A stretch of DNA of 64,000 bases from NCBI GenBank assembly GCA_006503535.1, contig QYRS01000013.1, positions 1,550,001 to 1,614,000 on the forward strand, in the 5' to 3' direction. Numbering within the stretch: the stretch's first letter is position 1; each line of letters begins with the position of its first letter. The stretch comes from Arthrinium phaeospermum. Taxonomy: Eukaryota; Ascomycota; Sordariomycetes; Amphisphaeriales; Apiosporaceae. Of the stretch, positions 55,712 to 64,000 are shown piece after piece. The position numbers were made by a program, and so were the translations under genes. Under the pieces are notes generated by a model that ran no database searches, was not told where the DNA came from, and saw only the letters and a list, made by a program, of their open reading frames with translations.

Positions 55712-57622
55712 ATGTTGTTTGACAAGTTATTCGAGTACCTAGGCAGTGGCTCGGCGGCATCTTCGCCGAGGGCCGGCAACGACCTGGCCCATTATGCGGC
55801 CGGTGCCATTTTGCTGGCGTTGCTTGGGCTCTTTGTGGACTATGGGTATATGCTATGGCTGCGTTCAAAGCTGGTGGGTTGCAAGACGTCCAGACTTGAT
55901 CGATCTGTTGTACAGCTGCTGACTTGGAGAAGCCCCCGGGGCCACGGCCATGGCCCATTGTGGGAAACACATTCATGCTGCCCGACACCAAACCGTGGTT
56001 CTGGTTTGAGGAGCTGTCGAAGAAGTACGATGCGCAGCTGATCACGATATGGATAGGGAGGTAAGTGATGAAGCAGACCCCCGAGAATCTGGAACGACAA
56101 CAGGAACTGACTCCTGCCGTATAATCTGAAGAAACCCCACCATCTGGATCTGCGATGCCTGGGCCGCCTCGGACCTGTTCGAGAAGAAGGCGGGCATCTA
56201 CTCGTCGCGGCCGCGGATGGTCGTCTTCGCCGAGCTGGGCGCGGGCCAGAGCAACTTCCTCAACATGTACACGACGACGCCCGCACAGCGCGAGCGATGG
56301 CGGGCGCACCGCAAGCTGATGCACCAGGGCGTGGGGGTGCAGGCGGTGCGGCGGTACCGGGCCTTCCAGAACGACGAGAGCCGGGTGGTGGCGCTGGACC
56401 TGCTGGGGCGGCCGGGGGACTACGTCAAGCACTTTGAGCGGTACGCGACGAGCGTCGTGTCCATCATCGCCTTCGGCCGCCGCGTCGAGACCAGCCAGGA
56501 CCCCATCATCACCGAGGTCATCGCCGCCATGCACGTCGCCGCCGACCTCAACGTCCCCGGCAAGACCTTCCCCATGCTCATGGAGACCTTCCCGGCCCTG
56601 GCCCGCTTCCCCAACGCCGTCGCGCCCTGGAAGCACGGCCTGGGCCGCAAGCGCGGCCGCCACTTCTTCTACGCGCTCGCGGCCGAGGCGGGCGCGCAGG
56701 AGGGCCACGACGACTCCTTCGTCAAGCGCATCCTGGCCGAGAGCGAGGAGCAGCGCCTGGGCGTCGAGGAGATCGCCTCCCTCACCGGCAACCTGTTCGG
56801 CGCCGGCTCCGACACGAGCAGCAGCACCCTCATCACCTTCGTCCTCGCCTGCTGCGCCTTCCCCGAGACGCTGGGGCCCGCGTGGGAGGAGCTGGACCGC
56901 GTCGTCGGGCCGCACCGCAGCCCGGCCTGGGAGGACGAGGAGAGCCTGCCGTACGTCAAGGCCTTCGTCAAGGAGGTCTTCCGCTGGCGCTCCGTGGCCA
57001 TCATCGGCGGCCAGCCCCACGCGCCCACCCAAGACGACTACTACAAGGGCTGGCTGATCCCCAAGGGCTCCTGGGTCCAGGGCAACGTCTGGGCCATCCA
57101 CCACAACGAGCGGGAGTTCCCCGAGCCCGACCGCTTCAACCCCAAGCGCTTCTTGGCCGACAGCCCCGACAGCCGCCCTTTTCCCGGCGAGCGAGGCTAC
57201 ATGACGTTCGGATGGGGCCGCCGAGTGTGCTCGGGACAGGCCCTGGCCGAGCAGGGGACCTGGATCACCATTGCGCGCATCCTCTGGGGCTTCCGAATCC
57301 AGAAGGCGAAGCGGTCCGACGGCAGCGTGGTGGAAGTGGACATCAACGACTACACGTAAGTTGGGAGCTGGACGATCGAAATAACCATAACACCCCGCCC
57401 AATGGCCACGACAGCTGACTAGGTACTGACAAATCGAATACTTACTTACTTGCTCAACACAGAAACGGACTCAACTGGCGTCCGCAGCCGTTCGAGTGCA
57501 GCATCACGCCCCGCTCCGCAGAGATCGGCGAGACGATCCAACGCGAGGGCAGGCAGGCCTTGGAGGAGCTGGGGCAGTATCGAGGCGAGACCAAGTACCG
57601 CATGTCGACCTTTTACAAATGA
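55712..57622 (+). CDS. Cytochrome P450 (microsomal), second copy
   Basis: Four exons, 55712-55873, 55930-56060, 56132-57355, 57463-57622, give 558 aa; the first acceptor is ambiguous by three bases (55930 or 55933). N-terminal anchor in YAAGAILLALLGLFVDYGYM, then PPGPRPWPIVGN. I-helix FGAGSDTSSSTL (AGSDT 322-326); ExxR as EVFR (379-382); FNPKRFLA; heme loop FGWGRRVCSGQA with Cys464. Motifs are intact. The C-terminal exon adds a tail NGLNWRPQPFECSITPRS typical of the CYP group containing O-methylsterigmatocystin oxidoreductase-like enzymes. Not a close duplicate of the P450 at 37.8 kb (different intron positions and heme loop). No cluster genes are adjacent, so substrate is unknown. GC content of exon 3 is high. 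Confidence 0.88.
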
Positions 57623-60204
57623 AAACACCAAAAGAGGGCCCAATTGGTACATTGTATGTGTAGGCCACATGAGTGTGGATGTGGAAGGAAGCTGAACATG
57701 TTTGCCAGATTCAGGGGCTCATCCACATAGATGGGAAAATTTTGACACCGCTGGAAGAAACCTCCACTGGAGATGATTGGTATGGAGTTTCCTGATAACT
57801 TTCACGTTTTCAGTTCCACCTGATTGGAGACAGGACAGTGATCTATTTGGCGAGTTAGCATTGCAGCCTCATTGTTCAATGCCGATCTTGGAAGAATGAT
57901 TGAGTCTACCCCGACCTCACCCAGCTGAATGCAAGTGACGTAAATGATCTGAATCTTCCACGACCCAAGATAAGATGATACTAGGAGCTAGGTAGCAGTA
58001 GCTTGTGACAATTGCTTAGCCCCAGGTTTGGAATTCTCGTGGCCGGCCGCACTTCTGCCCGTCCAAGGGTCTATAAATAACAATACCCGGACAAGACCTC
58101 GGGCCATTCTCAGCTTTATTAGCACGTCTCTACGGATACCACTGGAACTCTTGTTTGGGCTGTGCCGTTGCCTAGGTAGATTTCGATATTTACCTTGGCT
58201 GATGCTGATATAGAATGAGTAAGCGTCTTATTAGTCGGGAGAAGCGTTGCTAGTTTGGGCCCCAGTCGTGGAACTGTAAACTTTGTTCCTTGACGAAGCT
58301 TTTGGAACCCGTTGCTACTTGGAGGTTAGTCGATAGAAGGTGGAGCCGAAGAAAACTGTCAGACTAAAATAGTAGCCAGCTAGGCGTTGTCCGGGGTGGG
58401 CCGAGCGAGGGATGCTGTATACGAGGTTTTCACCACATGATCTAATGATAAGAACTCTCATCGTGAAGTGGCACATGATGTCAGACGAGAAACTGCAGCA
58501 CAGCTTTGAAGGCCTCCTCCCGGCCGCCAGATCCGAGCCCACGGGGTCCTTTTGCATCCGAGGTGGTCGCAGTGGTTGTCTGCTGTTGCCGCTGCCATCA
58601 TGACGGCTCGACAAGCTATGGCTGCGGAACGAAGGCCGCAATCATCCATTGTCGCTCAAGCAAGCGGGGTCCAGAACCCAAGTGAAATGACAGAAGCGAG
58701 CTGACCGAGTAAATGGGTGAAAGAAAGCTAATGTCAGGTACCACACGCAGCAGATAGTTGTAGAAGCTTGGCCGGGGTCGTTGGCTGGTCCACGGGTCAG
58801 GAAGAGGCACGTCTTGCAGCCAATCAAGAGGCTTTCCTGGAGCAGATTTCGACACACACATCTCCTGTGTCGTGCATGCATGGTCCGATAGATCCCCTGT
58901 ATGGAATGCATCGAAATTCAGAAACCTCCCATGCTGCACTGCAAGGGACTGCGCGAGCCTGCAGTGTCGTGACCGTTGCGGACCAAGAGCTGCCCCAAAA
59001 CAACGCATTCGCGCCTGTATGGAAGCAAAGGCACATAGGGATCTTCGTGCTGCCTAAGGGAAACCCCAGACGATATCGAACCACTGATGTTGCTACCACA
59101 ACACCAACACGCTCTCCACCTTCTCCTTCTTACGGGTTGCAACGGCAGCAGTCGTCGTGGGTAGTTTGACTACACAGCCTGCCTAATCGAGGGGCCTCCT
59201 TCCGGCACGGCGGCACAGCAACGTCGCACCCAGATCGGGGATGCGCGAGTGTTGAGCGAGTTGGGCGAGGAGTTCAACTGGCGGCCCTTTCCCTTTCACG
59301 CGACGGAGGGATTTATTTTAGATAGAAAGGTGGATCTGGGGTTCGATACGAGACCAGGTACCGTAGGGCCAACCAGCTCGACTTCTTCTGCGGTTCCCAT
59401 CAGTCGACATTTTTTCTTCCTTCTTTTCGCCAATGCGAAAGTGGTAAACAGCCCGAGATCGACAAAAGCAATGGTACCAGGGCAACTGGCCAAGGGTTCG
59501 CCAACGGGCAGGGTTGGCCACCAGGAACGGATAGGCAGAATACCTACGGAGTACAAGTCGCGGGTTGGCTGGTCGAACACCGGGTTGCGGTATGTAAGCG
59601 ACGAGACGAGTGTCGCTCATTGTCTTCAACCGTCTTCACCGGCGGCCATATGCCCGGATCTGGCCTGGTTCGTGGAATGCGGTCGCCTTAGAAAACGGGT
59701 CTTTCGTCTGTTCACGAATCTCCACCAAACGGGCAATCTTTGTGGGCGTGACAGAAATGAACGAGATCCACTCCCGTGCAGCTTACAGCGATGACCCCTG
59801 AAGCGCCATGCTATCTTGAGCTGCTCCGGCCGTGCCTGCGTGTGGTGTGTTACCGGCCGTGTTGCTGGTTGCTGGTTGCTGGCCGTGTCGACATCGATGA
59901 AAAAGGGCCGTGTTTCTCGGGTCGACGTTCTGAAGATCTTCTCTTTGGTCAGCAACAGCCCATTAATACGAGTGGCCTTAGCTCATATACTATACTATCT
60001 AATACTTTGGTTTTCTCCATTTTCTCGACCCTCATCGTTACGGTCCAACCACCCCGTCACTCGCTTAATCCACCAACGCAAGTCGACATAGTCGCTTATA
60101 CATACCATATATACCCCCGTTGGCCTCTCGCTTTTATACCAGCAAATCGTCTCATACCTACTTGCCTAATTACACTTACTTAATCACCCTCCTCACAACT
60201 AATC
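57623..60204. other. 2.6-kb intergenic region with an orphan TATA element
   Basis: No supported gene. A TATAAATA at 58072-58079 in a GC-normal context is followed by no long open frame. Open frames at 58616-59008 (-) and 59249-59794 (+) start at non-ATG codons and resemble nothing known. The last 250 bp, with ATACATATATACCC and a pyrimidine-rich leader, should be the promoter of the cutinase-like gene. Confidence 0.5.
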
Positions 60205-61458
60205 ATGCCCTCCACCACCTCCGTCCTGCGCGCCGCCGTCCTGGCCGGTGCCGCCAGCGCCGCGAGCGTGCCCCTGGCCGCCCGCCAGCAGACCACCACC
60301 ACCTGCTCCGAGACGCACATCTTCCTGGGCAAGGGCAACAACGAGCCGTACCCGGGCCGGCAGGGCAAGCTGGTGACGGCCATCTGCAACGGGCTGTCGT
60401 CGTGCGACTACGAGGACATCCAGATGCAGAACATGCTGCCGGACGAGTACTGCGGCGCCGTCCACGAGGGCTCCACCAACGGCGTCGCCCAGATCATCGC
60501 CTACAACAAGCGCTGCCCCAGCACCAAGCTCGTCGTCAGCGGCTACTCCCAGGGCGCCCACGTCGTCGGCGACATCTTCGGCGGCGGCGGCGGCACCTAC
60601 TTCAACGGCTGCGTTGAGGAGCCCACCCCCAACCTCGACATCAACAGCCCCGCCGGCAAGCAGGTCGCCGCCATTCTGACCTTTGGCGACGTCCGCCACA
60701 CCGCCTTCCAGCCTTACAACTACCTCGACGGCGCCGACAAGTGGGGCCTGTACCCCCGCAACAGCCAGCAGCTGGCCAACGCCGCCAACTACGCCTCCGT
60801 CTGGCGCGACTACTGCGCTGGTGACGAGCCCATCTGCGCCGGCGGCAACAACGTCGAGACCCACTTGAACTACTTCGATCTCTACACCAACGAGGCGGCC
60901 GAGTACGTCCAGGCTAAGATCCGGGACCACCAGGACAACAGCAGCAGCAAGCCCAGCAGCAAGCCTAGCACCACCACCACCAGCAGCCCGACCTCGACTG
61001 TCGCTCCTTCTTCCACCGTCAAGTCCGTCGTCACGACCGTGACCAGCGGCACCTCGACCACCGTCGTCACCACCTCGTCCGTCGAGGTCATCTCTTCGAC
61101 CGCCGCCGCCAGCGCCGCCACCACCAGCAGCGCCGCCGTCAGCTCCGTCGGCACCGCCTACCCGGCCTCGTCGTACGTCGCCGACCCGACGACCGTCACC
61201 AAGCCCGCCAACTACCACACCAACTCGCAGTACCACACGGCGCCTCTGCCCGAGGCCACCGCGCCCACCACCGAGGTCCTGTCCTCCATCCCGGCCAACA
61301 CGGCCACCGCCACCATTCCCGCCTCGGGCCCTGCTTCGGCCGTGCCCTCCTCGGGGTCCCCCTACCCCACCGACGCTCCCACCACGAGCGGTGCTAACGC
61401 CGAGGGCGCCAAGCTTGGATTCGTTATTGCGGCGATGGCAGTGTATCTGATGTTCTAA
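60205..61458 (+). CDS. GPI-anchored cutinase-like CE5 esterase
   Basis: Single exon, 417 aa. Signal peptide at residues 1-20. Residues about 30-235 form a CE5 (cutinase/acetylxylan esterase) domain: the nucleophile elbow GYSQGAHV with Ser115, Asp207 in CAGDEPIC and His220 in ETHLNYF give the Ser-Asp-His triad; Cys residues 34, 61, 67, 83, 104, 136, 204, 211 suggest the usual disulfides. The remainder is a long Ser/Thr-rich stalk (about 240-385) with abundant O-glycosylation potential, ending in a hydrophobic tail GFVIAAMAVYLMF after GANAEGA, a GPI-anchor signal. It is therefore likely held at the plasma membrane or wall. CE5 members cleave cutin, acetylxylan or similar polyesters; the specificity cannot be read here. 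Confidence 0.9.
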   Translation: MPSTTSVLRAAVLAGAASAASVPLAARQQTTTTCSETHIFLGKGNNEPYPGRQGKLVTAICNGLSSCDYEDIQMQNMLPDEYCGAVHEGSTNGVAQIIAYNKRCPSTKLVVSGYSQGAHVVGDIFGGGGGTYFNGCVEEPTPNLDINSPAGKQVAAILTFGDVRHTAFQPYNYLDGADKWGLYPRNSQQLANAANYASVWRDYCAGDEPICAGGNNVETHLNYFDLYTNEAAEYVQAKIRDHQDNSSSKPSSKPSTTTTSSPTSTVAPSSTVKSVVTTVTSGTSTTVVTTSSVEVISSTAAASAATTSSAAVSSVGTAYPASSYVADPTTVTKPANYHTNSQYHTAPLPEATAPTTEVLSSIPANTATATIPASGPASAVPSSGSPYPTDAPTTSGANAEGAKLGFVIAAMAVYLMF

Positions 61459-62559
61459 GCTTCTGTTGAGAGGATAGGACGGAGGGAGATGGAGAGAGCG
61501 TTATGAATAAACGATGGACTTGGTTACGTTTTATGTGTATATAATTCCTTCGCCCGTGTAACTAGAATCCCTAATGTACCGTACGCGAGCCCAGTATTCT
61601 TTTTTTCTTGAAAGCATCCAAACATGCATCACCACGAGTTGGGGAGAGTGAAGTTACGATGGTGTGTGTGTTTCCGAAATCGACTAATCCGAATGGCAAC
61701 CACCGCATTGAAGGAACGGGTATAAAAGACATGCATGTCATGAGCAGTCTTGGCAATTGACAAGCGAGATTGACGTACTCCTGGTATGATGACATGACGT
61801 GCATGCTATGCTGCAGGAGTGCTAGCACATGTCGGTGTTTTGACTTGTATGCAGCCAAATACGGATACTAGGTAAGCATACCAGGTAACTTGGGCTATCA
61901 ACTCGCGACCAATTTCGCCTGTAGCAGACCAGTAGTAGGAGGTCGTCTCTGCATTCTGATATGGTTCCCGTCAGGGATCAGGGACCAGGGTCTGTTTGAT
62001 TTGAGGCCCAATTGAACAGTGTGCCCCCTGCCCCTGAAACTGGAACTTGGGGCTGATGTAACCTCGAGCTGAGCACGTGCAATCCGCAGCGGAAGGACAG
62101 CGCAACCTTTTCTTTTCGACCAACATGAGAACAAGGCGCGAGGGGCACAGACAGTAGGTGCAAGTTGCGGGTTGCGCGAACCTTGAGAACCCTGAATTCG
62201 GTAACAGCCGATTTCGTCTCCAGCGCGCCCTCGTCCCCGGGACAGATGCGTGAGTCAGCAGCCCCCCAAACCATTCTACAGCTCGTTCCCGTCTTATTAC
62301 TGCAGATGACATTCTGTTGAGCTGGGCTTCGAGAGCATCATTAGAAAGCGGGGGTGGTCAGTGGCTCGCTCGTATTAGGTAGGTAGTCCTCTTGCAGCTT
62401 CGTTACTCTGCTAGCTCATGGGACCCTTGATGCTTGGGTTCCGGGATGAGTGGACTTTTGGCGCAGAACCCCAAGCCGTATTGAAATCCCGACAGGGGTT
62501 CAGATAACGACACTGGAAGCTCCATTGATTGGGCTCTTGCAATAAGTGTTTCTTCGGAA
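61459..62559. other. Intergenic, nothing recognised
   Basis: About 1.1 kb between the convergent ends of the esterase (+) and the transcription factor (-). AATAAAC about 50 bp past the esterase stop is a plausible polyadenylation signal. No gene. Confidence 0.55.
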
Positions 62560-64000
62560 TCAGAACTGGCCCATGCCGGTATTGAAGAGGTCCTCTGAAA
62601 AGTCCATCGAGAACAGCTCCCCGAACATCTCACCAAAAACACCCAAATCTTTGAGAAATGTAGGACTCTCGAGCCGTGAGTCCTCCGCTGCAGTAAATGT
62701 GGAAGAAGGCGTCGAATCCGAGCCAGCCCCCGCCGCCGGAAGAATTGCAGGATGCACTGCTGTGGATGAAGTGTTCAGTTGTGCTTCCGAGCTGAGCTGG
62801 CCTCGCTCCTCCGGCCCCGCCTGCTGCATCTCCCTCACGTAACGGGCCTTGGCCATCATCCTCCGGATGGGCCGCCAGAGTGTGCCTTTCTGCGCCCGTT
62901 GGTTGAGCTTCCAGACATCGTAGGCCTCCTGCACGCACTCCCACGCGCGATCGCAGTCGGCAGAGGGCGCGCGCGCACACAGCTCCGAGAGCACAAGCGC
63001 GACGGCAGACCACTGGATGTACGTGTGGGAATGCCAGTGCCACGGGGTCAGGAGCGGGTCCAAGAGCAAGCGGCTGGACAACTCCAAGATCTCGACGGAC
63101 GTGCGGAAGAGCTGGTCTCGAATCTTCGCGTCATACAGCCCGGGAACTTGCGACGGCTTGCTTCTATCGTGGATGGTAGTGAGTGGGGCATGGATCATCA
63201 ACCATAATCGCTTGAAGATCAGCTGCGGTGTCAGGGATACAATCAATTGGGAGGGATCAGAGAGGTCGCAGTGACGCAAGTATTTGCTCTGGATTGTCTC
63301 CTCCAGCTCCTTCAGCAGAGTATCGCGTTGCTCGCGCGATAGCACATCCTCTCCTACGTGCCCCTTGAGCTCGGACGACGCTGCAGATTTTCGAAATAGT
63401 TTCCATGCAGCTTTCATCGATTCAACTCGGATCAGGCAGAAAGTCATTTCGGTAAATCCCTCTCGCTCGGCAGGGAAATCCGGCATGTTTGGCTCGATAT
63501 CGCTCTCGTTGATGTTCAAAGGTGGCTTAGTATCGAACGCCCGGTCGTTCACGATTGGCTCGAAACCGTGATATTCCGACGATCGATTATCTAGCAGACA
63601 AATGTGCCACTATAATGTCCCATGTCAGCAGATGATGAGTGGCATATATAAAATGCATATAATCGGTCACAGGAGTGGCTTACCCATAGCCGGCGGCGCA
63701 TCTCTGTTTCGAAGGGCTTGAGCCCAAACCGTGTCCCATCACGGTGCAGGCCCATGGTCTGCGCGGTGTGATATATGAGAGTGGCCAGCGACCACGGTGT
63801 GCGGGAATCATCCTCGTTGCGCAACGCCAATACGAAACATGTCGCTGCCTGAAGCAGAGTTGTGCTCTGTGTATTGAGCAGGTCCGCCCGGGCCAGGGAC
63901 TGCTCGACGGCGAATCGATACTGCATGACCGCCTGTTCCCGTGGCAAGCCCAAAATCTCTATGCATCTCTGAGGAGAAATGCTTATGACAGCCGTGTAAT
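62560..64000 (-). CDS. Fungal-specific transcription factor, C-terminal part (5' end outside window)
   Basis: Exons 62560-63609 and 63684 to the right edge, joined across a 74-bp intron (donor GTAAGC, acceptor ATTATAG); the frame is open at the edge, so about 455 C-terminal residues are visible and the DNA-binding part lies outside. The readable segment opens [20 protein letters not shown], then [59 protein letters not shown]: the fungal_trans (middle homology region) of Zn(II)2Cys6 regulators, ending in an acidic/Phe-rich tail [18 protein letters not shown] that looks like an activation domain. Target genes cannot be inferred; the adjacent esterase is not evidence of control. Confidence 0.85.

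Noticed and set aside
37849..57622. A secondary-metabolite cluster around the two P450s and the SnoaL-like protein
   Set aside because: No polyketide synthase, peptide synthetase, terpene cyclase or transporter is present and the P450s are about 17 kb apart with housekeeping genes between.
58616..59008. 130-codon minus-strand frame
   Set aside because: No ATG start and no family resemblance; overlaps other chance frames.
59249..59794. 181-codon plus-strand frame
   Set aside because: Starts at GTG rather than ATG, low-quality amino-acid pattern, no homology; likely a chance open frame.
1..64000. CRISPR array or other prokaryotic feature
   Set aside because: Spliceosomal introns and fungal gene families throughout; no repeat-spacer array seen.

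Overview
This is a stretch of nuclear DNA from a filamentous ascomycete (Pezizomycotina, most likely a Sordariomycete). The evidence is short GT-AG introns of about 50-145 bp with CTRAC/CTAAY branch sites, typical fungal gene families (NatB subunit Mdm20/Naa25, Ilm1, Trs130, GH128, CE5 cutinase-like, 2EXR/F-box-like proteins, two P450s), and two AT-rich blocks showing the C-to-T signature of repeat-induced point mutation (RIP). The species cannot be fixed from sequence alone.

Layout. 0-12 kb: the 3' end of a tannase/feruloyl-esterase gene at the left edge, a long gap, a membrane protein with an extracellular Cys-rich PAN-like domain, COX23 (four exons), an eight-exon NatB auxiliary subunit (NAA25/MDM20), and ILM1, which carries an apparent frameshift. 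12.16-18.24 kb: one AT-rich block that is a RIP-destroyed LTR retrotransposon, with LTRs of about 190 bp still alignable. 18.6-31 kb: geranylgeranyltransferase-I beta subunit, a SnoaL-like protein, two paralogous 2EXR/F-box-like genes with a conserved intron position, a six-cysteine small secreted protein, and a secreted GH128 beta-1,3-glucanase. 28.7-33.5 kb: TRS130/TRAPPC10, interrupted by two apparent frameshifts in simple repeats. 34-43.7 kb: methylthioribose-1-phosphate isomerase (MRI1), a secreted M20 peptidase, a P450 and a large CAMK-like protein kinase. 45.08-46.76 kb: a second RIP-mutated AT-rich block with matching terminal inverted repeats and TA target duplication, probably a Tc1/mariner-pogo (Fot1-like) DNA transposon. 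47.6-64 kb: an uncharacterised protein with PY motifs and a long hydrophobic segment, an 86-aa orphan, a secreted glutaminyl-cyclase-like M28 protein, a small coiled-coil protein, a 189-aa orphan, a second P450, a GPI-anchored CE5 cutinase-like esterase, and the C-terminal part of a fungal-specific transcription factor running off the right edge.

Function. Most genes are dispersed housekeeping genes (N-terminal acetylation, Golgi trafficking, prenylation, methionine salvage, mitochondrial copper/COX assembly) mixed with secreted hydrolases. There is no backbone enzyme of a secondary-metabolite cluster, and the two P450s are not in a recognisable cluster. No convincing new multi-gene system was found. 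The most unusual material is the pair of RIP-scarred transposons, a telomere-like tract beside the first one, three one-base-type frameshifts in simple repeats of otherwise intact housekeeping genes, the small secreted protein, and several conserved-looking orphans. No tRNA, rRNA or CRISPR was recognised.
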